Assembly (NCBI RefSeq): GCF_002925905.1
Contig: NZ_PRDB01000032.1
Span: 62,001-126,000 of the forward strand
Direction: 5' to 3'
Source of the DNA: Klebsiella michiganensis
Lineage (GTDB): Bacteria; Pseudomonadota; Gammaproteobacteria; Enterobacterales; Enterobacteriaceae
Length of the DNA stretch: 64,000 bases
Of this stretch, positions 8,407-15,807 are shown piece after piece. The notes under the pieces were generated by a model that did no database searches, had not been told where the DNA came from, and worked only from the letters and a program-made list of their open reading frames with translations. The position numbers and the translations under genes were made by a program. The first letter of the stretch is position 1, and each line of letters starts with the position of its first letter.

Positions 8407-8423
8407 ATCCCCCCCAGGGGGAT
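8407..8423. promoter_or_regulatory. G-tract inverted repeat, putative operator 3 (nreB)
   Basis: ATCCCCCCCAGGGGGAT lies 26 bp upstream of the nreB start and has the same architecture as the sites before the YgiW-like gene and before the His-rich gene at 10409-10780. Confidence 0.65.
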
Positions 8424-8510
8424 ATTCAAAGCATAGAGGGACCTGAAAAAAATGACAAGCTTTATCCGGGTGAGGAGGATACTGATTCGTCTGTTATCTT
8501 GGATGTTAAA

Positions 8511-8548
8511 TAAAAAAGCTTCAGGTATCCCAGCGTTATACCTGAAGC
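8511..8548 (-). terminator. Terminator of the His-rich/methyltransferase/transglutaminase operon
   Basis: An 11-bp perfect stem (GCTTCAGGTAT with ATACCTGAAGC, 9-base loop) followed on the minus strand by TTTTTTA. It lies 65 bp after the 8614 stop codon. Confidence 0.8.
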
Positions 8549-8613
8549 AGCATAAAAAGTGTCGAAGGTGTTATCGCCGCTTCCCTGCGCAGCCCCTCCT
8601 GACGAGAAGGGAA

Positions 8614-9417
8614 TTAACTCAGTTGTCCCAGACAGGTTTTCAGGCTCAACCGGGTGGCTTCAATATCACTATGGATAATGGTGCACCAGTCATCACGGTT
8701 AGCCCGAATGACCTCCAGCCAGTTATTCAGTGCCTGATTAAACGCCATGGTTTTCTCGCGCTGCGGCCAGCTCATCTGGTTAGTGCTGTAAATGTCCTGC
8801 CCTGGCTGCGGCATTAGTACGGTTTGCTGCGTCGACATCCGGGAAGTCACCGGCCAGGTATCAGAGTTGCCATCCCAGGAAGGCATCACCGGGAAACCCG
8901 CTCCGCGCAAGGCCATATCCCAGGTGGCATCAAACAGGTATGTTTTGCCCTGTAGCTCAAAAGCCACAGTGTCATGAAATCCCTGTGTTTGCGGCAAAAT
9001 TGCCAGAATATCCGCAGGTACAGGCAAATCAGCCCAGTCAAACCGCACCAGCTTTCGCTTTGCCGTAATGCCACCATCGGTCAGCAGTCGTTCGGCAGCA
9101 GCGGCTTTATGACGGCAGTCGCCAAAGCCCTGCTGAAACAGACTCATGCTTTCGCCATTCCATGCACCGAGCTGATAGGGTATCCGCCTGACCAGCTCAA
9201 AAATGGCTCTTCGCAGTTCAGTTGAGCCAGGTTTAAGCCCGAGCGACTGCAAAACCCAGCCCGGCGTTATCGCCTCTTGTTGATTGCGGCGGGTGTTTAT
9301 TTTTTGCCATGTTTCACTGACTTTTTCAGCCAGAGAGGCTGCCAGGGTTTCCCCCGGCAGTAATGTTGTCATCAGCAACGCTCCTGTGGTGGTGAGAAAA
9401 TGTCTGCGCGTCAACAT
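8614..9417 (-). CDS. Exported transglutaminase-like cysteine protein
   Basis: A 267-residue protein. The N-terminus (MLTRRHFLTTTGALLMTTLL) has a twin-arginine pair followed by a hydrophobic stretch and an ALAA-type site near residue 27, so export by Tat or Sec is likely. A papain-like transglutaminase triad can be proposed: Cys101 in GFGDCRHKAAAAERLL, His148 in QGFHDTVAFEL and Asp163 in YLFDATWD. Such folds serve as peptidases, amidases or cross-linking enzymes; the substrate is unknown. It is the last gene of a three-gene operon, 8 bp after the methyltransferase-like gene, with a strong terminator after it. The operator at 10830-10848 suggests nickel/cobalt control. Confidence 0.7.
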   Translation of the reverse strand: MLTRRHFLTTTGALLMTTLLPGETLAASLAEKVSETWQKINTRRNQQEAITPGWVLQSLGLKPGSTELRRAIFELVRRIPYQLGAWNGESMSLFQQGFGDCRHKAAAAERLLTDGGITAKRKLVRFDWADLPVPADILAILPQTQGFHDTVAFELQGKTYLFDATWDMALRGAGFPVMPSWDGNSDTWPVTSRMSTQQTVLMPQPGQDIYSTNQMSWPQREKTMAFNQALNNWLEVIRANRDDWCTIIHSDIEATRLSLKTCLGQLS

Positions 9418-9425
9418 ATCGGGCG

Positions 9426-10346
9426 TTACACCTCTACGTTGCGACGAAGCGCCGACATAACCAGTGATTCACAGACCACTTCTTCATCCTCTGCCCGCTT
9501 TACGCCGGGGAAGACCATCTGACTTACCGGGGACGAACGAAGCCGGTGATAACGGGCAATCGCGCCATTCATTCCTCCCATTTGCTTACGTCTGACCAGC
9601 CGCAGTCCGTGCTCCCAGGCGACTTCATCCATCGCGCTCGCCAGAACAGGGTCATGGTTGAAGATCAGGACGCCATCCTCTTTCAGCAGGCGTGCAGCGC
9701 TGCGAAGGAAAGCCGTGTAATCCTGTTCGAAATAGGCCGCTGCCTGGGAGTAGATAATATCGACCTCACCTGCCTGAACACCTCTGTTTTCCAGCGCTCC
9801 CAGCCCGGCTGCTGTCACGTAAGGATGCTCAGTCACGCCTTTTGGCAGCGATGCATGCCACGGTGTGAGATTAGTGAAGTGCAGGAATACGCTTTCCCCA
9901 AGTTGCTCCCTGAACTCCCCGGAAAGCCCGGAAATCGTCGCCTGATGGCCGGCACATTCCTCAGCGCGAAAACCCGCCCAGGCGGCACCAATTTCCAGGA
10001 AGGTGACTTTCCCGTTTTTGTGGTGAATGTTTTTCGCATAGTGGGCGATGTCGAACCCAATTTCTCGCGCCAGGCGAAATGAACCGCCGCTGGATGTCCA
10101 GGGGCCATCAAAGCCAAAGGCAAGGATCGCTTTGAGCATCGAGCCCGTTTCCTGATGCATCATTTTCAGGAACGGAATGACTTTACGCCGTGAAGGAACC
10201 GGGACATTCGGACGCATTTTTTTGGCCTGAAGGTCGCGATTAACGCCCATGCAGAGCGTCTGCCAGTGCAGGGGATCAACACGATAATTGAGTGCAGTGA
10301 AATTACGCGCAATCTCTCGACGCGCCTGGATAGAGTCTTTATACAT
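9426..10346 (-). CDS. Putative SAM-dependent methyltransferase
   Basis: A 306-residue soluble protein. Around residue 114 KVTFLEIGAAWAGF resembles the glycine-rich SAM-binding motif I of class I methyltransferases. It is followed by a TISGLS strand, then DIIYSQAAAYFEQDYTAFL and LLKEDGVLIFNHDP, which match motifs IV-VI in order. No signal peptide. The substrate cannot be told. It sits between a periplasmic His-rich protein and an exported transglutaminase-like protein in one operon, so it may act on a metal-linked small molecule or on a protein partner before export. This is inference; I know of no described function for this arrangement. Confidence 0.6.
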   Translation of the reverse strand: MYKDSIQARREIARNFTALNYRVDPLHWQTLCMGVNRDLQAKKMRPNVPVPSRRKVIPFLKMMHQETGSMLKAILAFGFDGPWTSSGGSFRLAREIGFDIAHYAKNIHHKNGKVTFLEIGAAWAGFRAEECAGHQATISGLSGEFREQLGESVFLHFTNLTPWHASLPKGVTEHPYVTAAGLGALENRGVQAGEVDIIYSQAAAYFEQDYTAFLRSAARLLKEDGVLIFNHDPVLASAMDEVAWEHGLRLVRRKQMGGMNGAIARYHRLRSSPVSQMVFPGVKRAEDEEVVCESLVMSALRRNVEV

Positions 10347-10408
10347 AGCCTCTCCGCTAAATCTGAAGTTGATTAAAGCCGGGCAGCAAAAACTGCCGGT
10401 AACAGCGA

Positions 10409-10780
10409 TCAGATCTGGCGGATGCTGGGAGGACGGTAAATGATGTCCGTGGCCTTAACCGGGCTACGAAGATCGGCAAGCGGCAACCATCTGTCTGTTA
10501 CAGGAGAGAGGGAAATCTCTACAGAGGGCGGCTGCTCAGGGGTTTCATGGAAATGGTCTGTCTGATGATGGCCTGCGTGGCCAGACTGAGGGATATCCGA
10601 ATCGTGAGAGTGATCCTGCATTGACATGGTGACTTCTGCGTCATGCAGATTCATCTCGTAGCCTGTCAGGCCGTTTGTACCGTGCGACGCAAACGTCACC
10701 ATCGACGACATCATCATGCCAATGGCCATGATGACGATCATCAGAACATAACGGGGCGAACGTTTAAACATCGGGTACAT
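10409..10780 (-). CDS. Small His-rich exported protein (RPP C-terminal motif)
   Basis: 123 residues. A hydrophobic N-terminal segment (residues 12-31) acts as signal peptide or anchor. It is followed by Met/His/Asp-rich sequence (MSMQDHSHDSDIPQ, SGHAGHHQTDHFHE) suited to bind Ni, Co or Cu, and a C-terminal IIYRPPSI block. The start at 10780 has GAGGAAAG about 9 bases upstream. It heads the operon with the methyltransferase-like and transglutaminase-like genes and follows a G-tract palindrome at 10830-10848. A second protein with the same layout and an ERPPRI end is at 14952-15329. A periplasmic metal buffer or chaperone is the simplest reading. Confidence 0.65.
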   Translation of the reverse strand: MYPMFKRSPRYVLMIVIMAIGMMMSSMVTFASHGTNGLTGYEMNLHDAEVTMSMQDHSHDSDIPQSGHAGHHQTDHFHETPEQPPSVEISLSPVTDRWLPLADLRSPVKATDIIYRPPSIRQI

Positions 10781-10829
10781 CGCTGATTGCTTTCCTCAAT
10801 AGACAATGACAACGGTATAAAAAGATTAG

Positions 10830-10848
10830 CATCCCCCCGGGGAGGATG
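10830..10848. promoter_or_regulatory. G-tract inverted repeat, putative operator 4 (His-rich operon)
   Basis: CATCCCCCCGGGGAGGATG, 50 bp upstream of the His-rich gene start. One arm is interrupted (GGGGAGGATG), but the A/T-flanked C/G-tract layout matches the other three sites. Confidence 0.55.
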
Positions 10849-10904
10849 TAAGGGCTGGAATGTAAAGTCTTGTATTGGCGATATGAATAAAAAGGCCCGC
10901 ATAA

Positions 10905-11097
10905 TGCATCAGCGACCGGGGCGACCAGAATATAAGCAAGCATCTTCATTGCCAGCGCCGTTCCCGACTCCCCCTGCCCTGTCGCCCGCCAGCAGGCCCA
11001 GTGCAACGGTAGCAAGACCGGTACCGATAAGAGCAATTATGAGCACCATAAAAAGATAGCGATATGTACGGTTAGAAAGACTGAAAATATGTAGCAA
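10905..11097 (-). pseudogene. Decayed 5' remnant of a second nreB copy
   Basis: Read on the minus strand from 11097, the start gives SNRTYRYLF, then LIIALIGTGLATVALGLLA, nearly the same as the first residues of the NreB at 7082-8380. The match continues in a shifted frame (MLAYILVAPVAD) and is then lost near 10905. Small indels break the frame. It separates the nickel operon from chrB and marks an old duplication or recombination joint between the nickel and chromate modules. Confidence 0.8.
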
Positions 11098-11126
11098 TCT
11101 CTACCATATGTATTAATCTCTACACT
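11091..11126 (+). promoter_or_regulatory. chrB promoter region with repeated AATCTCTAC boxes
   Basis: AATCTCTAC occurs at 11096-11104 and again at 11115-11123, 19 bases apart (about two helical turns). TACACT at 11121-11126, a possible -10 box, touches the chrB ATG, and no Shine-Dalgarno sequence is present. The chrB message may be leaderless, and the repeats may be the binding site of ChrB or another regulator. Confidence 0.4.
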
Positions 11127-12104
11127 ATGAAACTACATATCCTTATTCTGACACTGCCCACTGAGCAGGCCACATTACGTATGCGTGTCTGGCGGGCATT
11201 AAAAAATACCGGTGCCGCCATGCTGCGCGACGGCGTTTATCTGTTGCCTGAAGCGCAACAGAGCCATGAGATTTTTAACGAGATGAGTCGTGAAATCAGC
11301 GGTGAGGGAGGAACGGCCTTTGTTTTTGACGCAGAGACTTCCGACGAAGAGAAAATTCGCCCGTTATTCGATCGCTCTCAGCAGTACCTGATCCTGATGG
11401 AGAGCCTTCAGGTTTGTAAAAACGACCTTAATGAGGAAACCGCGGTCAGCCAACTGAAGATGGTAAGAAAACTTCGTCGCGAGCTGGATCGGATTGTGGC
11501 GATTGATTTCTTTCCTGGTGAAGCGCAGGCGCAGGCCATTTTTGCCTTGTCAGAACTGGAAGCTGGCATTAACAGGTTCATCTCTCCCGGAGAGCCTCAT
11601 GCCGTCAGTGGCTTGCTGACACGGCTGAAGCCTGAGGATTTTCATAACAGGATCTGGGCTACGCGTCGCCGGCCATGGATTGACAGGCTTGCCAGCGCCT
11701 GGCTTATACGGCGTTTTATCGACCAGGATGCGCAGTTTCTCTGGCTTAAGGATGGCAACGATTGCCCGGAAGAGGCGGTGGGGTTTGATTTTGATGGCGC
11801 GACCTTCAGCCACATCGACAATCGTGTGACCTTTGAAGTGCTGATGGTCCGCTTCGGGCTGACGGGGGATGCCCTGAATGGTCTGGGGATGCTTGTGCAT
11901 TACCTTGATGTTGGCGGGGTTCAGCCCCCCGAAGCCGCTGGCGTTGAAAGTGTACTGGCAGGATTGCGTGAAAGCATTACGGATGATGACACATTACTCA
12001 CAGCGGCCTGTTCGCTGTTTGACGGTCTGTTAACGACGTTTGAAATGAGGTCCGGCCATGATGAACAAAACGGAGTTGCTGACGCTGGCAGAGGAAAACG
12101 TTAA
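11127..12104 (+). CDS. chrB: ChrB, chromate-resistance regulator/accessory protein
   Basis: A 325-residue soluble protein of the ChrB family: an N-terminal winged-helix-like domain (LPTEQATLRMRVWRALKNTGAAML-type start) and a C-terminal domain containing WATRRRPWIDRLASAWLIRRF near residue 178, the most conserved block of ChrB proteins, then DQDAQFLWL and FSHIDNRVTFEVL. In characterised systems ChrB is needed for chromate-induced expression of chrA and may sense chromate. The reading frame overlaps chrA by 47 bases, so the two are coupled. It runs opposite to the nickel genes, from a region with repeated boxes directly before its ATG. Confidence 0.9.
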   Translation: MKLHILILTLPTEQATLRMRVWRALKNTGAAMLRDGVYLLPEAQQSHEIFNEMSREISGEGGTAFVFDAETSDEEKIRPLFDRSQQYLILMESLQVCKNDLNEETAVSQLKMVRKLRRELDRIVAIDFFPGEAQAQAIFALSELEAGINRFISPGEPHAVSGLLTRLKPEDFHNRIWATRRRPWIDRLASAWLIRRFIDQDAQFLWLKDGNDCPEEAVGFDFDGATFSHIDNRVTFEVLMVRFGLTGDALNGLGMLVHYLDVGGVQPPEAAGVESVLAGLRESITDDDTLLTAACSLFDGLLTTFEMRSGHDEQNGVADAGRGKR

Positions 12105-13437
12105 GCCCAAGCCGGTCCCCCTGAAGGAGGCGTTCTGGTTCTGGATGAAGCTGGGTTTTATCAGCTTTGGCGGTCCTGCCGGACAGATTGCGATCATGCA
12201 TCAGGAACTGGTCGAGAACCGGCGCTGGATTTCCGAGTCCCGTTTTCTCCACGCACTCAATTTCTGTATGGTGCTGCCCGGTCCGGAAGCTCAGCAACTT
12301 GCCACCTACATTGGCTGGCTGATGCACAGGACCTTGGGCGGAGTGATAGCGGGTTTGTTATTTATCCTTCCCTCACTTTTTATTCTTATCGCGTTGTCGT
12401 GGATCTATATCGCCTGGGGAGACGTTGCCATTATTGCCGGTATCTTTTACGGCATTAAACCCGCCGTGGCGGCAATCGTGCTGCAGGCGGCGCATCGCAT
12501 CGGCTCCCGTGCGCTGAAACACGGTGCCCACTGGGCCATAGCTGCTGCGGCTTTTGTGGCCGTTTTCGCCCTGAACGTTCCTTTTCCCGTCATCGTTATT
12601 TCAGCAGCGATAACTGGCTTTATCGGCGGACGCATCGCGCCGGAAAAATTTCACAGCGGCAGCGGGCATAACAAACAGGAGAAAGCCGCCGTTGATGCTG
12701 CGGTTATTGACGATCATACGCCCGTACCGGCGCATGCCCTGTTCAGCTGGGCGAAACTGTTAAGGATTGTGGCAGCGGGTGCACTGCTCTGGCTTATTCC
12801 CATGACGGTGCTGACGCTGGGGCTGGGCTGGGCGCATCCGGTGACGCAGATGGGCTGGTTCTTTACCAAGGCTGCGCTCCTTACCTTCGGTGGGGCCTAC
12901 GCCGTCCTGCCATACGTTTATCAGGGTGCTGTCGTCAATTTTGGCTGGCTGACTGCCGGGCAGATGATGGACGGGCTGGCGCTGGGAGAAACCACGCCCG
13001 GCCCGCTGATTATGGTGGTCACGTTTGTCGGATTTGTGGGCGGGTATACCCATGCCGTTTTTGGCGCGGATATGCTGTTTGTCGGCGGCGCCGTTGCCGC
13101 CTGCATGGTGACCTGGTTTACCTTTCTCCCGTCCTTCATTTTCGTGCTGGCAGGCGGGCCGTTTATCGAAACGACCCACAACAAGGCGGGTTTCACGGCA
13201 CCTTTAACCGCCATCACAGCGGCCGTAGTGGGCGTCATTGTTAATCTGGGGCTGTTTTTTATCTGGCATACCGTATGGCCGGAAGGCGCAAAGGGAGGGA
13301 TCGATATCCCTGCCGCCCTGATTGCCGTCGCCGCTGCGTTTGCGCTTTTCAGATTAAAATGGAAGGTTACGCACGTTATTGCCATGGCGGCTCTCGCCGG
13401 GCTGATACTCCGCCTGACCGGGCTGTCAGCTGTGTGA
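12058..13437 (+). CDS. chrA: ChrA chromate efflux transporter
   Basis: A 459-residue membrane protein of the long-chain CHR family, built from two homologous halves. The first half carries FISFGGPAGQIAIMHQELVE and LPGPEAQQLATYIGW (about residues 35-85). The second carries TFGGAYAVLPYVYQ and ETTPGPLIMVVTFVGF (about 280-325). About ten membrane helices are visible. The family exports chromate from the cytoplasm. Two ATG codons are adjacent (12058, 12061), with TGAGG seven to ten bases upstream. It overlaps chrB and is followed by a strong bidirectional hairpin at 13438-13462. Confidence 0.93.
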   Translation: MMNKTELLTLAEENVKPKPVPLKEAFWFWMKLGFISFGGPAGQIAIMHQELVENRRWISESRFLHALNFCMVLPGPEAQQLATYIGWLMHRTLGGVIAGLLFILPSLFILIALSWIYIAWGDVAIIAGIFYGIKPAVAAIVLQAAHRIGSRALKHGAHWAIAAAAFVAVFALNVPFPVIVISAAITGFIGGRIAPEKFHSGSGHNKQEKAAVDAAVIDDHTPVPAHALFSWAKLLRIVAAGALLWLIPMTVLTLGLGWAHPVTQMGWFFTKAALLTFGGAYAVLPYVYQGAVVNFGWLTAGQMMDGLALGETTPGPLIMVVTFVGFVGGYTHAVFGADMLFVGGAVAACMVTWFTFLPSFIFVLAGGPFIETTHNKAGFTAPLTAITAAVVGVIVNLGLFFIWHTVWPEGAKGGIDIPAALIAVAAAFALFRLKWKVTHVIAMAALAGLILRLTGLSAV

Positions 13438-13462
13438 AAAGGGGCAGGTTATCCTGCCCCTG
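13438..13462. terminator. Bidirectional terminator between chrA and the convergent operon
   Basis: GGGGCAGG-TTAT-CCTGCCCC at 13441-13460, with AAAA before it and TGATTT after it, between two convergent stop codons 30 bp apart. Confidence 0.75.
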
Positions 13463-13467
13463 ATTTA

Positions 13468-14157
13468 TCAGATAACCCGTTTGATGTTCAGGTAGTCGCC
13501 GGTTGTATCAAGCTGGATCGTGATGGTCTCAGAACCACGATTTCGCCAGAACCAGCCATGTTTACCCTCGAACGCGGCCTGTAAAACGCCGTCTCCGGAT
13601 GTGATCTGCCGGGCTTTACCATAGCCATGGTAGAAGCCTTTCGGGGCGTTGACCGGATCGCCGTGCGCATCCACGTTTACCGGTCCGGAACTTGTCCACT
13701 GATAGGTCACGCGGGCATCTTTGCGCATTTCCAGTTTAACTTCAGCAGCTTCGTTAGGCTTCAGGGTGATGAGCATCTGATGACGTTGCGAGCCAGCCGA
13801 TGGTACTTCCGGCGCGCGCGTGGTCGCCGGAACGCTCAGCTCCGGGTAGGTGTTCTGCGTTATTGCCGGAGGATTATCCGGGATCGGTCGCTCATTAACT
13901 GGCGCAGCCAGCTGTCCTTGCTGAACAGCGCTGGCCTGATTATCGGCATCAGCTTCTTCGGCAAGCTGCGTTTTGATTTCTCCCATCTGCTTAAGCCCCA
14001 GTAAACGACCCACGCCAGTAGGATCAATGCCGTATTCCGAAGGCATGACGACGGTGATCAGCAGCGTCAGCGCCACGATGGCGGCGAGGATAGTGGACTG
14101 CATCAGTTTGATGGCAGAAGGTAATTCTGCGCGTGTTGGTAAATCAGTGTTGTACAT
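13468..14157 (-). CDS. Membrane-anchored periplasmic protein linked to HupE/chromate genes
   Basis: A 229-residue protein with one membrane helix (LMQSTILAAIVALTLLITVV, about residues 18-38) near the N-terminus, a Gln/Ala/Pro-rich linker, and a C-terminal domain (residues about 120-229) rich in beta strands: QMLITLKPNEAAEVKLEMRK, YQWTSSGPVNVDAHGD and HGWFWRNRG. Proteins of this kind are annotated as transmembrane anchor proteins next to HupE/UreJ and chromate genes. It is the last gene of a three-gene minus-strand operon, 13 bp after the HupE-like gene. The function is unknown; the C-terminal domain should lie in the periplasm. Confidence 0.7.
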   Translation of the reverse strand: MYNTDLPTRAELPSAIKLMQSTILAAIVALTLLITVVMPSEYGIDPTGVGRLLGLKQMGEIKTQLAEEADADNQASAVQQGQLAAPVNERPIPDNPPAITQNTYPELSVPATTRAPEVPSAGSQRHQMLITLKPNEAAEVKLEMRKDARVTYQWTSSGPVNVDAHGDPVNAPKGFYHGYGKARQITSGDGVLQAAFEGKHGWFWRNRGSETITIQLDTTGDYLNIKRVI

Positions 14158-14170
14158 TGTTTTGTCTCCC

Positions 14171-14908
14171 TCAGGCTAAAATGTAGCCACAAAGCTGGTA
14201 ACTCATTAACAGAAATCCCGCGCTCATCATCACCACATTGGCGGTATAAGCGTGTCGGAAAAAGCTCGCCGTTTGCCGCCAGTAGCTCATAACGATCAGG
14301 ATGGCGCTCAGCGCGAGCAGCTGGCCGATCTCAACGCCAATGTTGAAGGCAATCAGGTTGACAAACAGGCCATCGGGAGAGATTTCGAATTCCTGGATTT
14401 TGGTTGCCAGACCAAAACCGTGGAAGAATCCAAAGATGAGCGTCGCAAGCTTCGTGTTGGGCTGAACGCCAAACCAGCGCTGGAATGCCCCGAGGTTATC
14501 AAGCGCTTTATAGACCACGGACAGCCCGATAATGGCGTCAATAAGGTAAGCACTGACGCTGATATCAAAGAAGGTGCCGATGAGCAGCGTCGTTGAATGC
14601 CCGATAGCGAACAGGCTAACGTACAGCCCGATATCACGCATTTTGTAGAGAAAGAAAATCACCCCGAACAGAAACAGCAGATGATCGTAACCGGTCACCA
14701 TGTGCTTCGCGCCAAGGTAGATAAACGGGATGATGTTCACCCCGGTGATTTCCTGGATGTACCCTTTGTCGCCTTCCGCCACGCCGTGCGCATACGCGCC
14801 CTGGCTGTAGAAAAGCAGTAACAACAGGAAAAACAGACAAGCCGAACGCGCCTGAGCTGAAAGCAGGCGAGCGCTCAACCGGCCCTGTGTATCAAGGCTG
14901 GTATACAT
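14171..14908 (-). CDS. HupE/UreJ-like membrane protein
   Basis: A 245-residue polytopic membrane protein. A first hydrophobic segment (residues 25-38) ends at AYAHGV and may be a signal peptide. It is followed by about six helices with conserved polar residues in membrane: YDHLLFLFGV, AIGHSTTLL and FGFFHGFGLA. These His-containing motifs are typical of the HupE/UreJ_2 family, whose better-known members take up nickel or cobalt. The role beside chromate and nickel exporters is unclear; import, leak or sensing are all possible. It lies in an operon with the anchor protein and a His-rich small protein. Confidence 0.8.
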   Translation of the reverse strand: MYTSLDTQGRLSARLLSAQARSACLFFLLLLLFYSQGAYAHGVAEGDKGYIQEITGVNIIPFIYLGAKHMVTGYDHLLFLFGVIFFLYKMRDIGLYVSLFAIGHSTTLLIGTFFDISVSAYLIDAIIGLSVVYKALDNLGAFQRWFGVQPNTKLATLIFGFFHGFGLATKIQEFEISPDGLFVNLIAFNIGVEIGQLLALSAILIVMSYWRQTASFFRHAYTANVVMMSAGFLLMSYQLCGYILA

Positions 14909-14951
14909 AAAAATCCTTACATGTTGAATAATAACGAATTAGCAGAAGTTA

Positions 14952-15329
14952 TTACGCAGACAGGATTCTCGGAGGGCGTTCGGGGGTGGACTGCGGCATT
15001 TGCAGTATTTGTTCTGAACTCAACGCATATATCACCCGCATGCCCGGATTCCATGCGTGCAGAGTAGGCAGAGCAAAGAGTTTATTCAGATCGTGGGAAT
15101 GATCGGCATTGAGGTGATGCACGCTACCGTGGGAGTGAAACAACAATGGATCGTGCTCATTCAGTGGTTCATCGCTGTCGTGTTGATGGTCACTGATGGA
15201 CGTTGTTTCCTGAACGCTGTATGCAGCCTGTGGCTTTGCCATAAACGAACTGCTCAGCACGGCAACAGCCATGATGATAAGCACGATTCTGGAAATGACT
15301 TCACGGCTGATAAACACAGTTAACGGCAT
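14952..15329 (-). CDS. Small His-rich exported protein, second copy of the RPP type
   Basis: About 125 residues from an ATG at 15329; a TTG seven codons earlier is a weaker start. A hydrophobic segment near residues 8-30 ends KPQAAYS. His/Asp clusters follow (SDHQHDSDEPLNEHDP, FHSHGSVHHLNADHSHD), and the C-terminus is PERPPRILSA. The layout matches the protein at 10409-10780: anchor or signal, His-rich middle, RPP-hydrophobic end. It heads the operon with the HupE-like and anchor genes, 43 bp upstream of the HupE-like start. It probably binds divalent metal in the periplasm. Confidence 0.6.
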   Translation of the reverse strand: MPLTVFISREVISRIVLIIMAVAVLSSSFMAKPQAAYSVQETTSISDHQHDSDEPLNEHDPLLFHSHGSVHHLNADHSHDLNKLFALPTLHAWNPGMRVIYALSSEQILQMPQSTPERPPRILSA

Positions 15330-15531
15330 CCTGATGATACAAAGTAACAACGTGCGTAATGTATCCGCTATGCTGGCTTGATTTCAATAGTTGTTTTGAG
15401 TTTGGTTTTGTCTGAAATGTTCAACAAATCCTGCCGTCCACTTCTGGCACAAAGCGGACAGTGATCACCGTTCTTACGACTACTTTCTGACTTACTTCGT
15501 GACTTGCCCTAAGCATGTTGTAGTGCGATAC

Positions 15532-15555
15532 TTGTAATGACATTTGTAATTACAA
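15532..15555 (+). promoter_or_regulatory. relBE operator/promoter
   Basis: TTGTAATGAC followed by ATTTGTAATTACAA forms overlapping inverted TTGTAAT/ATTACAA elements 12 bp before the relB start. As I recall, this is the RelB-RelE operator of E. coli; occupancy there blocks the relBE promoter. Confidence 0.75.
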
Positions 15556-15567
15556 GGGGTGTAAGAC

Positions 15568-15807
15568 ATGGGTAGCATTAACCTACGTATTGACGATGAA
15601 CTTAAAGCGCGTTCTTACGCCGCGCTTGAAAAAATGGGCGTAACTCCTTCTGAAGCGCTTCGTCTCATGCTCGAGTATATCGCTGACAATGAACGCTTGC
15701 CGTTCAAACAGACACTCCTGAGTGATGAAGATGCTGAACTTGTGGAGATAGTGAAAGAACGACTTTGTAATCCTAAGCCAGTACGTGTGACGCTGGATGA
15801 ACTCTGA
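15568..15807 (+). CDS. relB: RelB antitoxin
   Basis: A 79-residue ribbon-helix-helix protein (MGSINLRIDDELKARSYAAL). As far as I can recall it is the same as E. coli K-12 RelB except for Cys67 in ERLCNPKP, where K-12 has Arg; this is one C-to-T change in the RelE-binding C-terminal part. The N-terminal half binds the operator at 15532-15555 and the C-terminal half neutralises RelE. GGGGTGTAAGAC precedes the ATG. The stop overlaps the relE start (TGATG). Confidence 0.95.
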   Translation: MGSINLRIDDELKARSYAALEKMGVTPSEALRLMLEYIADNERLPFKQTLLSDEDAELVEIVKERLCNPKPVRVTLDEL

